Shown here in pieces: positions 1 to 7,069 of a stretch of 24,468 nucleotides of DNA. The notes under the pieces were generated by a model that worked only from the letters and a program-made list of their open reading frames with translations, had not been told where the DNA came from and did no database searches. This stretch comes from a virus. The stretch is taken from the IMG/VR virus record IMGVR_UViG_3300042327_000512, positions 1 through 24,468 of that record, one strand, 5' to 3'. Both the position numbers and the translations under genes were made by a program. The stretch's first letter is position 1. Each line of letters opens with the position of its first letter.

Positions 1-406
1 TAAAGGTTCGTTGGTCGAAGTGTGGCGCGGTTTCTTTGATTCAAACAACCAAATCATTACAACGCCATCAACGCAATTTTTTAAACGCTACCAAGGCATT
101 ATCAGTAGCGTATCAATTACAGAAGATTTTAATTCTGAAATGCGAACACGCATTGCGACTTGCTCTATTGCCTGTTCATCGATGCGCCGAATATTAGAAA
201 ACAGATTGTCGGGCGTTAAAACTAACACAAACAATTGGCAATTTATTTATCCCGCTGATACATCAATGAATCGAGTTAGTGAAATTTCAAACCAATATTT
301 TGATTTTGGCAAACCCCCTATGACGCAAACACAAGCAAGCGAAACAACCGTGACAATGGATGGCGGCGGCGGTGATGGCGGCGGCGATGGCGGTGCGCCG
401 GATTAA
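1..406 (+). CDS. Tail-tip assembly protein, C-terminal part (5' truncated)
   Basis: The reading frame is open from the left edge (first full codon at base 2), so the true start lies outside the window. The visible 135 residues begin in a VEVWRGFFD segment and include a run ending ILENRLSG followed by FIYPADTSMNR. This style is seen in siphophage tail-tip proteins of the DUF2163 or lambda gpL kind that sit just before the J-like protein. The last 15 or so residues are a Gly/Asp-rich tail (GGGGDGGGDGG), probably a flexible acidic linker. It is the first of three tail-tip genes, with 4 bases to the next start. Position before a J-like gene is the main support; the exact family is uncertain. Confidence 0.6.
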   Translation, partial: KGSLVEVWRGFFDSNNQIITTPSTQFFKRYQGIISSVSITEDFNSEMRTRIATCSIACSSMRRILENRLSGVKTNTNNWQFIYPADTSMNRVSEISNQYFDFGKPPMTQTQASETTVTMDGGGGDGGGDGGAPD

Positions 407-410
407 AAAT

Positions 411-857
411 ATGATAAGACAAGCAACAAGATATGACATACCAAGATTGTTAGAAATTGTGGAGGCTTACGCTTATGAAAACCCTATTAAAAAACTTGGT
501 CAATCGTGTAACCACTTTCCCCGTTATGTTGAAGAACTATTGTTCAGCATTATTCAAGGGCGTGGGTTTATTTATATCGACTCGAATATGCGCGGCGCGA
601 TTGTGGCTTACAAAACTTCTAACATTTGGTCGCCCAAAGTGAAAGAGTTAAACGAACTGTTGTGGTGGGTAGAACCTGAACATCGCAACGGCACGGTTGG
701 CGGTAGGTTGTGGAAAGCGTTTGATAACCACGCACAAGCAATGCTAAAGGCCGGTGACGTAGATTTTGTTTGCACATCGATTTCAGCCAATGGGCCGCTA
801 ATTAATTACTCGCGCCGCGGATACAAACCGCTTGGCGCAACTTTTGTTAGGGAATAG
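411..857 (+). CDS. GNAT-like acyltransferase within the tail module
   Basis: 148 residues when started at ATG 411, which is preferred over an in-frame upstream ATG because it follows the previous stop by 4 bases and begins in the usual GNAT strand (MIRQATRYDIPRL). The acetyl-CoA pyrophosphate loop appears at about 91-99 (HRNGTVGGR), and a late motif YSRRGYKPLG (about 133-142) fits the last GNAT strand-helix pair. The family transfers an acyl group from CoA to an amine. In phages such genes sometimes sit among tail genes, and the substrate (virion or host protein) is unknown. The ribosome site is weak, so translation may be coupled to the preceding gene. Confidence 0.75.
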   Translation: MIRQATRYDIPRLLEIVEAYAYENPIKKLGQSCNHFPRYVEELLFSIIQGRGFIYIDSNMRGAIVAYKTSNIWSPKVKELNELLWWVEPEHRNGTVGGRLWKAFDNHAQAMLKAGDVDFVCTSISANGPLINYSRRGYKPLGATFVRE

Positions 858-859
858 AA

Positions 860-3800
860 ATGGTTGCAACACTAATTGCTTATGTCGGTACGGCTTTAAT
901 GGTTAGCCCTGCCGTTGCAACTTTCATTGTTAACTTTGCTTTATCGTTAATTGTTACCCGCGTCTTTGCTGACAACCCTGAAAAACAACAGGACATGGGC
1001 GTTCGGCAACAAGTACCGCCAAGCGCGGTCAATGCCATTCCTATTGTGTACGGCGATGCCTACATGGGCGGCACGTTTGTTGACGCGGTGCTAACCGTTG
1101 ACCAACGCAAAATGTATTATGTATTGGCAATCTCAAGCATAAGCCCTAACGGTCAGTTTACGTTTGACCAAACCGATATGTATTTCGGTGATAGAAAAAT
1201 TGGCTTTGACCCAACAGAACAAGGCAAGGTTATTACGCTAACCGATGAAGCAAGCCCGCCAAACGTAGATGACAAGATAAGCGGCAACCTATTCATTTAC
1301 TTGTTTACATCGACACAAGCCGGAGTTATTACAGCAATCAATAGCACAGGCACATTGCCTAACGTCATCATGGGCGGCTCTGACATTGCCGCCGCACAGC
1401 GTTGGCCCGCGTCCAATCGCCAAATGAACGGTTTGGCATTTGCAATTGTTGTACTAAATTACAACCGTGATGCCGGTACTACTCAACTGTCGCCAATAAC
1501 ATTTAAAGTTAAGCACGCATTGAATGGCACGGGCGTAGCAAAGGCCGGTGACGTTTGGTATGACTACATGACCAACGATGTTTACGGCGGTGCTGTAGGT
1601 GCGTCATTTGTAGATGCGGCAAGCGGTACGGCCTTAAATGTTTACGGCGACCAAACAATAACATTTACCAACAGTAGCGGTTCACCATCTACGCAAGCAC
1701 GTTACCGAATCAATGGCGTATTGGATGCAGGGCAATCGGTTCTGTCTAATGTTGACCGTATCATGTCAGCTTGCGATTCGTGGATGACATATAACGCCGC
1801 CTTGGGTCAGTGGTCGGTTGTCATTAACAAAGCCGAATCTGCATCTTATGCGTTTAACGATAACAACATCATTGGTGAAATTCGCGTTAGTGCAAGTGAC
1901 TTAACAAGTTCAATCAATCAAGTTGAAGCACGATTCCCGTTTAAGGGCAACCGCGACCAAGCTAATTTTGTCAACATTGAAACGCCTGTTGGCTTGCTGT
2001 ACCCCAACGAACCGGTCAACAAGTATTCAATAACCTATGACATGGTTAACGACTCAGTGCAAACGCATTACCTTGCTAACCGTTTGCTTGAACAAGCCCG
2101 CGAAGATTTAATTGTTGGATTTAACACAACCTATTACGGCATACAAGTTGACGCGGGTAATGTGGTCAGCGTAACCAATAGCGATTACGGTTGGAACGCA
2201 AAGCTATTCCGCGTAATGAAAGTAAACGAAGCCTCGCTACCCGATGGCAGTTTAGGCGCACGGTTAGAGCTTAGCGAGTACAACGCGCAAGTTTATGACG
2301 ATCAACCTATAACGCAATTTGCACCCGTGCCAAATTCGGGTTTGCCATCGGTTAGTTATTTTTCGCCTTTAGCCGCGCCTACCGTTACAGGTTTCCCAAG
2401 CGCAACAATTCCCTACATTGACGTACAAGTGTATGTACCGGCAACAGGGCGCGTAACTTTTGGAAATCTATTTTGGACATCTAGCGCAACGCCTACCGCC
2501 GCCGATTGGAAGTTAGTAACAAGCGCCGCAACAGTTAACGGTCAAGCGGTAATAAATAACACTTACTACACGTTTGCAAACATTACCTTAAATACTGGCA
2601 CATATTACTTTGCCTACAATGTTGGTAACGAAGTAACAACTTCAACTTTAAGCCCCATTAGCGCGGCATTTGTTTGGAATCCAACAGCATCCGCGGGCGT
2701 TAACGGTACACGCACGGCAATCCTAGATGTTTACCAATGGTCGGTTAATGCGCCGACTGTATTTCCTGTTGGTACTTCTGTTTACACATGGGCCACAGGA
2801 CAATTTACCGCCCCTGCTACGTTAAACGGTTGGTCGCTAACACCGCCCGCAACCGTGCTAGGTCAGAACCTTTGGATTGCACGAACGATTTATGCCGACA
2901 CTTTGACAACAGCAACGTCAACCGTTACTTGGGCGGCAACAGCGGCTTATTCTGTAGGCGGTGCGGGAACAAATGGAACACGAACAGCGTTTCTTGAAGT
3001 TTACCAATGGGCCGCATCAACTCCTACCACGTTTCCATCAGGCACTTCTACCTATACATGGGCCACAGGCGCGTTTACAGCCCCGTCAACAGCTAACGGT
3101 TGGTTGCTGACACCGGCGGCCTCAATTGCAGGTTACACGCTTTACGCTTGTTCTGTTCAATATGCGGATACCTTAACAACTGCAACATCTACAGTATCTT
3201 GGACAACATCAACAGCGTATGCAATAGGTGCGGCGGGAACTAATGGAAGCGCCGGTAGTGCGGGTAATAGCTTTCGTATTGCGTATTACACTCAATCGCA
3301 GTCATTAGCCGCACCAAGCGTTTCGCCTAACCCAACAACCGGCAATTCATCATTCCCGTCAAGCGTTGCATGGGCGGGAACTATTACAGCGCCTACAGGC
3401 GGTCAGTCACTTTGGGCAATTGACGGTACTTATGTCGCGTCAACAAATCAAACAACGTGGTCAACGCCTTATTTAACACAAGGCATACCAACCACGGTTC
3501 AATCTGACAACTACGTTTTAAATACTTCCGGTTGGCAAATTCAGCGTGATACAGGAAACGCATTTTTTAACAATGGAACATTCCGCGGAAATATTAGCGG
3601 CGGCGCAAATATTGAAATTACCGGTTCTGCTAAATTTAACGGTGCGGTCACTACAACTGCGGGAACAAGCGCAATTACGGCTAACGTAACTTTTGCTCAG
3701 CGTTATGGACTTATTGCTTATGCTGACAATAGTCCTTACAGCCCTGTAGTACAAACTGCGGCAGTTTATGGCGTTGGTTCAGGAATGGCTTTTGGTATTC

Positions 3801-4642
3801 GTGGAGAATCTTACGGTACTGGCGGTGTCGGAGTTGTTGGGTTTGGAGATCAACATGGCGTAGAAGGTAATTCTAGTGCTACAAGTGGAGTTGGTGTTCG
3901 TGGTTATGGTTACGCCGCAAACGGCACGGGGGTTAGCGGTGTTTCCTACGGAACTGGCCCTGCGGTTTACGGCAATTCATTAGGCGGTGGCCCTGCCGTT
4001 TGGTGTGATGGAATATTTAAATGGAGTACATATTCTATTGCCGTGCCTACCGGAAGTTCAAGCGATGTTTTGCGCGGTAATGGCACATGGGGCGCAGTTA
4101 GTTTTGCCACAAACGCAACAAACGCAACCAATGCAACATACGCGGATTACTTAGGCGGTGTCATTGCAAGTTCATGGGCAAGGATTTTTCCAACCAATGC
4201 GGGCATAGCAAACGCCGGTGGTTCGGGCTTAAATATTCTAGGTAGCGGCTCAACAGGAATTGTTGGTGCGTATGTAAAAACATTTGGCTCAAGCAACATC
4301 GTAACAATTGAAGTTGTAACAACAAGCCCGTCTGATATACGTTTAAAAGAAGAAATAGCAGATAGCGATTTAGGCTTGGCCTTTGTCAAACAATTGCGCC
4401 CCGTTTCTTACAAACTAAAAGCCGACCCAAAGCACCAAAAAGGCTACGGGTTTATTGCTGACGAAGTAGATCAAATTATCGAATCCGGTTCATCGCTTGT
4501 ATATCACGAAGCCGATTGGAAAGTTGGCGATGAAACAGGATTTAAAACAATTCACTACCCCTCGTATATCGCTGTACTGACAAAAGCTATACAAGAGTTA
4601 ACCGCCAAAGTTGAGGCGTTAGAAGCCAAATTAAAAGTGTAA
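860..4642 (+). CDS. J-like host-specificity/tail-tip protein with C-terminal S74 chaperone
   Basis: 1260 residues. The N-terminus has hydrophobic stretches (about 8-40), followed by a J-like region (about 45-500) containing PIVYGDAYMGG and VWYDYMTNDVYGG, typical of siphophage central-tail-fibre hubs. Residues 615-704 and 705-794 are two 90-residue tandem repeats starting NGTRTA(I/F)L(D/E)VYQW. About 988-1043 is glycine-rich with recurrent GVxG steps, probably a beta-helical shaft. The end is a peptidase S74 intramolecular chaperone: SDIRLKEEI places Ser1158 and Lys1163 five apart, as in endosialidase-type chaperones, predicting cleavage between Ser1158 and Asp1159 and release of a 102-residue fragment after trimer folding. 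An AGGGAA ribosome site precedes ATG 860. It probably sits at the tail tip and contacts the receptor. Confidence 0.88.
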   Translation: MVATLIAYVGTALMVSPAVATFIVNFALSLIVTRVFADNPEKQQDMGVRQQVPPSAVNAIPIVYGDAYMGGTFVDAVLTVDQRKMYYVLAISSISPNGQFTFDQTDMYFGDRKIGFDPTEQGKVITLTDEASPPNVDDKISGNLFIYLFTSTQAGVITAINSTGTLPNVIMGGSDIAAAQRWPASNRQMNGLAFAIVVLNYNRDAGTTQLSPITFKVKHALNGTGVAKAGDVWYDYMTNDVYGGAVGASFVDAASGTALNVYGDQTITFTNSSGSPSTQARYRINGVLDAGQSVLSNVDRIMSACDSWMTYNAALGQWSVVINKAESASYAFNDNNIIGEIRVSASDLTSSINQVEARFPFKGNRDQANFVNIETPVGLLYPNEPVNKYSITYDMVNDSVQTHYLANRLLEQAREDLIVGFNTTYYGIQVDAGNVVSVTNSDYGWNAKLFRVMKVNEASLPDGSLGARLELSEYNAQVYDDQPITQFAPVPNSGLPSVSYFSPLAAPTVTGFPSATIPYIDVQVYVPATGRVTFGNLFWTSSATPTAADWKLVTSAATVNGQAVINNTYYTFANITLNTGTYYFAYNVGNEVTTSTLSPISAAFVWNPTASAGVNGTRTAILDVYQWSVNAPTVFPVGTSVYTWATGQFTAPATLNGWSLTPPATVLGQNLWIARTIYADTLTTATSTVTWAATAAYSVGGAGTNGTRTAFLEVYQWAASTPTTFPSGTSTYTWATGAFTAPSTANGWLLTPAASIAGYTLYACSVQYADTLTTATSTVSWTTSTAYAIGAAGTNGSAGSAGNSFRIAYYTQSQSLAAPSVSPNPTTGNSSFPSSVAWAGTITAPTGGQSLWAIDGTYVASTNQTTWSTPYLTQGIPTTVQSDNYVLNTSGWQIQRDTGNAFFNNGTFRGNISGGANIEITGSAKFNGAVTTTAGTSAITANVTFAQRYGLIAYADNSPYSPVVQTAAVYGVGSGMAFGIRGESYGTGGVGVVGFGDQHGVEGNSSATSGVGVRGYGYAANGTGVSGVSYGTGPAVYGNSLGGGPAVWCDGIFKWSTYSIAVPTGSSSDVLRGNGTWGAVSFATNATNATNATYADYLGGVIASSWARIFPTNAGIANAGGSGLNILGSGSTGIVGAYVKTFGSSNIVTIEVVTTSPSDIRLKEEIADSDLGLAFVKQLRPVSYKLKADPKHQKGYGFIADEVDQIIESGSSLVYHEADWKVGDETGFKTIHYPSYIAVLTKAIQELTAKVEALEAKLKV
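2702..3241 (+). repeat. Two tandem 270-bp in-frame repeats in the J-like gene
   Basis: Two consecutive 270-base units encode residues 615-704 and 705-794. Shared landmarks are NGTRTA at the start, VYQW, YTWATG, FTAP, NGW, YADTLTTATSTV and an AY(S/A)(V/I)G end. A third unit starts with NG at 3242 but diverges at once. The nucleotide copies differ at many third positions, so the duplication is not recent. Confidence 0.85.
4109..4144 (+). repeat. 9-nt tandem repeat (ACAAACGCA) inside the J-like gene
   Basis: Four in-frame 9-base units (ACAAACGCA twice, then ACCAATGCA and ACATACGCG) encode a TNA/TYA run upstream of the S74 domain. Gain or loss of a unit would keep the frame. Confidence 0.7.
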
Positions 4643-4649
4643 AAGTTTA

Positions 4650-4678
4650 TTGATGTAATTAAACAAGATTGATAGAAT
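4650..4678 (+). promoter_or_regulatory. Candidate sigma70 promoter for the tail-fibre block
   Basis: TTGATG (4650-4655), a 17-base spacer and TAGAAT (4673-4678) match a sigma70 promoter at 5/6 and 5/6 positions. It lies in the 108-base gap after the J-like gene, 72 bases before ATG 4751. Such gaps are rare in this window. The match and spacing are seen directly; activity is inferred. Confidence 0.6.
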
Positions 4679-4750
4679 AACCGCACTACAAGACAACATT
4701 CGTACCCTGCGAGAACGCGGGGCGCGTCACTACCTGAGTTCGGGGAAAAC

Positions 4751-5239
4751 ATGGCTGTCTTTAGTAAAAATTCAATTACGCAAGTAAGCGGGTTTAACAA
4801 CCCTTGCATTACTGGTGAACTTGTCTATCAGCAAAAAACATATTGGAACTTAGTTCTAACTGCTGAAGATGGCGTAACGCCTGTTAGCTTGGTTGGCGCA
4901 ACAATCAACGCACAAATTATTCGCCGCGAATTAACCAATGTTCAAGATACACGCTACGGCCTGTCGTTTGACATTAGCAATTACAGCCCGCCCCCAACAG
5001 CAATTGTATTGACCATCAGCAACCGCGTTGATGCGTCCGGCGCTTTTACTTTAATCATTGACGATACATCTTGGAGTTTGGTTGACTCTGACACCCAACT
5101 TGCAATCAATTCTGTCAATGGCGCAGGGTTTTCAGGACGCATCAAAATTACTTTCCCTGTAGTTGGCACAACGCCATCTGAGGACAACATTATTTTTCTG
5201 CTGTTCATCGTGCGTTCTGATGGCATCGTGAAAATATAA
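4751..5239 (+). CDS. Putative fibre/baseplate-associated protein, 162 aa
   Basis: Starts at ATG 4751 behind a clear CGGGGA ribosome site. The sequence is rich in beta-prone residues: an early NPCITGELVYQQKTYW segment, a middle SLVGATINAQI and a late GFSGRIKITFP. No catalytic motif, signal peptide or membrane segment is evident. It is the first gene after the candidate promoter and before collagen-like and fibre genes, so an adaptor or baseplate-upper-type structural role is likely. The family is not recognised with confidence. Confidence 0.6.
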   Translation: MAVFSKNSITQVSGFNNPCITGELVYQQKTYWNLVLTAEDGVTPVSLVGATINAQIIRRELTNVQDTRYGLSFDISNYSPPPTAIVLTISNRVDASGAFTLIIDDTSWSLVDSDTQLAINSVNGAGFSGRIKITFPVVGTTPSEDNIIFLLFIVRSDGIVKI

Positions 5240-5249
5240 GGGAAGTTAA

Positions 5250-5495
5250 ATGGCAAACATAAATGTCAGTACAACTTCAGGCAATACAGTACAAGTTAAG
5301 GTCACGCCCGTTCCGAACCAAGTGGTTCAAATTAACCGCGGCGTGGAAGGGCCGCAAGGCCCTGCGGGTGGTGCAACTATTGGCGGTTATCCAACGGTCA
5401 TTACAAACCCGCAAAACCTTGATGCGTTAATGTTTCAAAGTAATACATGGGTCAACATTGCCCAAACTGAAATCGCCGATGGCGGCAACTTTTAA
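5250..5495 (+). CDS. Short collagen-like adaptor protein, 81 aa
   Basis: ATG 5250 follows an AGGGAAG ribosome site. Residues about 31-40 form a minimal Gly-X-Y stretch (GVEGPQGPAG), the typical trimerising piece of phage fibre proteins. The end (ITNPQNLDALMFQSNTWVNI) resembles the short linkers that repeat in phage fibre genes. It is probably a small trimeric linker or fibre subunit. Lying 14 bases ahead of a larger fibre gene suggests they are co-assembled. Confidence 0.6.
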   Translation: MANINVSTTSGNTVQVKVTPVPNQVVQINRGVEGPQGPAGGATIGGYPTVITNPQNLDALMFQSNTWVNIAQTEIADGGNF

Positions 5496-5509
5496 CAGGA
5501 GTTTTAATC

Positions 5510-6607
5510 ATGGCAAATACAATTCGAATTAAACGCCGCGCTAATGGCGGCGGTGCGGGCGCACCGGCAACCCTTGCTAACGCTGAGTTAGCATTTAACG
5601 AACAAACGAATATTTTGTACTACGGTACAGGAACAGGCGGTGCGGGCGGTAGTGCAACTGCAATCATTCCTATTGCGGGAACTGGTGCTTTTGTCGATAC
5701 ATCTACCAACCAAACAATTGCCGGTGTAAAAACTTTCAGTAGCACAATTGACGGTTCTGTCAACGGTAACGCGGCAACAGCTACCGCGCTTGCTACAGGC
5801 CGCACAATCGCCATTACAGGCGACTTAGCTTATACGTCAACATCGTTTGATGGAACAGCTAACGTAACCGCCGCGGGTACTTTGTCAACGGTCAATAGCA
5901 ACATTGGCGCGTTTACCAAAATCACCATTAACGGCAAAGGTTTGGCTACAGCCGGTTCACAAGCAAGCCTGTCAGACTTATCTAGCCCAACAGCATCGTT
6001 CAGCATGGGCAGTCAATTGCTGACCAACTTGCTTGACCCCGTTTCATTGCAAGATGCGGCAACTAAAAATTACGTTGATAACGTGGCGCAAGGTTTGGAT
6101 ACAAAAGGTTCTTGCGTAGCCGGTACAACGGGAAACATTACGTTGTCAGGCACACAAACAATTGATGGCATTGCCATCGTTGCCGGTGATCGCGTATTAG
6201 TTAAAAACCAAACTGCACCCGCTGATAACGGTATTTATGTTGCATCTGCAAGTGCGTGGGCAAGATCATCTGACATGGATGTTTGGGCAGAAGTGCCAAG
6301 TGCTTACACGTTTGTTGAATCAGGAACAGCGCAAGCCGATACCGGTTGGGTGTGTACATCTAATGCGGGCGGCACATTAGGGACAACTGCAATCACTTGG
6401 ACGCAATTTAGTTCTGCCGGTGCTTTTACAGCGGGTACAGGATTAACTTTAACTTCAAATCAATTCAGCATTACCAATACTGCTGTAACTGCCGGTTCAT
6501 ACGGCAACATTAACGGTACGCAAACCGCTGTTTACACGGTTAACGCACAAGGCCAATTAACAGCATCGGCAACATACGACATTAATGTGGATGGCGGCAC
6601 GTTTTAA
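5510..6607 (+). CDS. Tail fibre protein, 365 aa
   Basis: An AGGAG ribosome site precedes ATG 5510. The N-terminal 40 residues (NTIRIKRR, LANAELAFNE, ILYYGTG) match the small head module found at the start of many phage fibre or tropism-determinant proteins, also visible in the 6650 gene. The middle carries a common fibre domain (TIDGIAIVAGDRVLVKNQT, then DNGIYV and a TTAITWTQF ending). The C-terminus has the same NTAVTAGSYG / VNAQGQLTA phrases as the 7070 gene. The composition is low-complexity and Ala/Thr/Gly-rich, as expected of a trimeric shaft. No enzyme motif is seen. Confidence 0.78.
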   Translation: MANTIRIKRRANGGGAGAPATLANAELAFNEQTNILYYGTGTGGAGGSATAIIPIAGTGAFVDTSTNQTIAGVKTFSSTIDGSVNGNAATATALATGRTIAITGDLAYTSTSFDGTANVTAAGTLSTVNSNIGAFTKITINGKGLATAGSQASLSDLSSPTASFSMGSQLLTNLLDPVSLQDAATKNYVDNVAQGLDTKGSCVAGTTGNITLSGTQTIDGIAIVAGDRVLVKNQTAPADNGIYVASASAWARSSDMDVWAEVPSAYTFVESGTAQADTGWVCTSNAGGTLGTTAITWTQFSSAGAFTAGTGLTLTSNQFSITNTAVTAGSYGNINGTQTAVYTVNAQGQLTASATYDINVDGGTF

Positions 6608-6621
6608 TATTTTTTTCACCC

Positions 6622-6633
6622 TGCTATATAGCA
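6622..6633. other. 12-bp perfect palindrome between fibre genes
   Basis: TGCTATATAGCA is a perfect palindrome in the 42-base gap between the 5510 and 6650 genes, preceded by a T-run at 6611-6616. It may be an operator or a weak processing or termination site; nothing decides between these. Confidence 0.3.
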
Positions 6634-6649
6634 ATTAAAGGGATGGCAA

Positions 6650-7060
6650 ATGCCTAACATTATTAAGCCCAAGCGCACAAGCACCGCGGGCAATACGCCA
6701 ACTACAGCCAATCTTGCATCGGGCGAATTGGGTGTAAACATGGCAGATCAAAAGACGTACATAAACAATGGTACGTCTGTTGTTCAAATTGGCGCGGGCA
6801 ATCTTACTGGCCTTGGTGACGTTGTAATAACAAGCCCAACAGATTCACAAGCGTTAATTTATAACGCCGCTTTAGGCAAATGGGTTAACGGTACTGGCGG
6901 CGCAACAACAGGCGTAATTGTTCCAAACCTAACAACAGCAATAGCAAATGAAACATTGCCTAATGGCTCAAACGGTCAATCAATAGGGCCAATTGCTATT
7001 AACACAGGCGCATCAATCACTATCGGCGATAACGCTCAATGGTTCATCTTTAATTACTAA
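6650..7060 (+). CDS. Short tail fibre/adaptor protein, 136 aa
   Basis: ATG 6650 follows an AAAGGGATGG purine-rich ribosome site. Its first 47 residues repeat the head module of the 5510 product: a KPKR basic patch, LASGELGVN, and a KTYINNG-SVVQIG hairpin. Then comes the fibre connector phrase LTGLGDVVITSPTDSQALIYN and a short beta-rich tail ending in WFIFNY. A head module with almost no shaft suggests an adaptor or a shortened fibre. It is probably co-transcribed with its neighbours. Confidence 0.7.
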   Translation: MPNIIKPKRTSTAGNTPTTANLASGELGVNMADQKTYINNGTSVVQIGAGNLTGLGDVVITSPTDSQALIYNAALGKWVNGTGGATTGVIVPNLTTAIANETLPNGSNGQSIGPIAINTGASITIGDNAQWFIFNY

Positions 7061-7069
7061 GGTTAAAAA

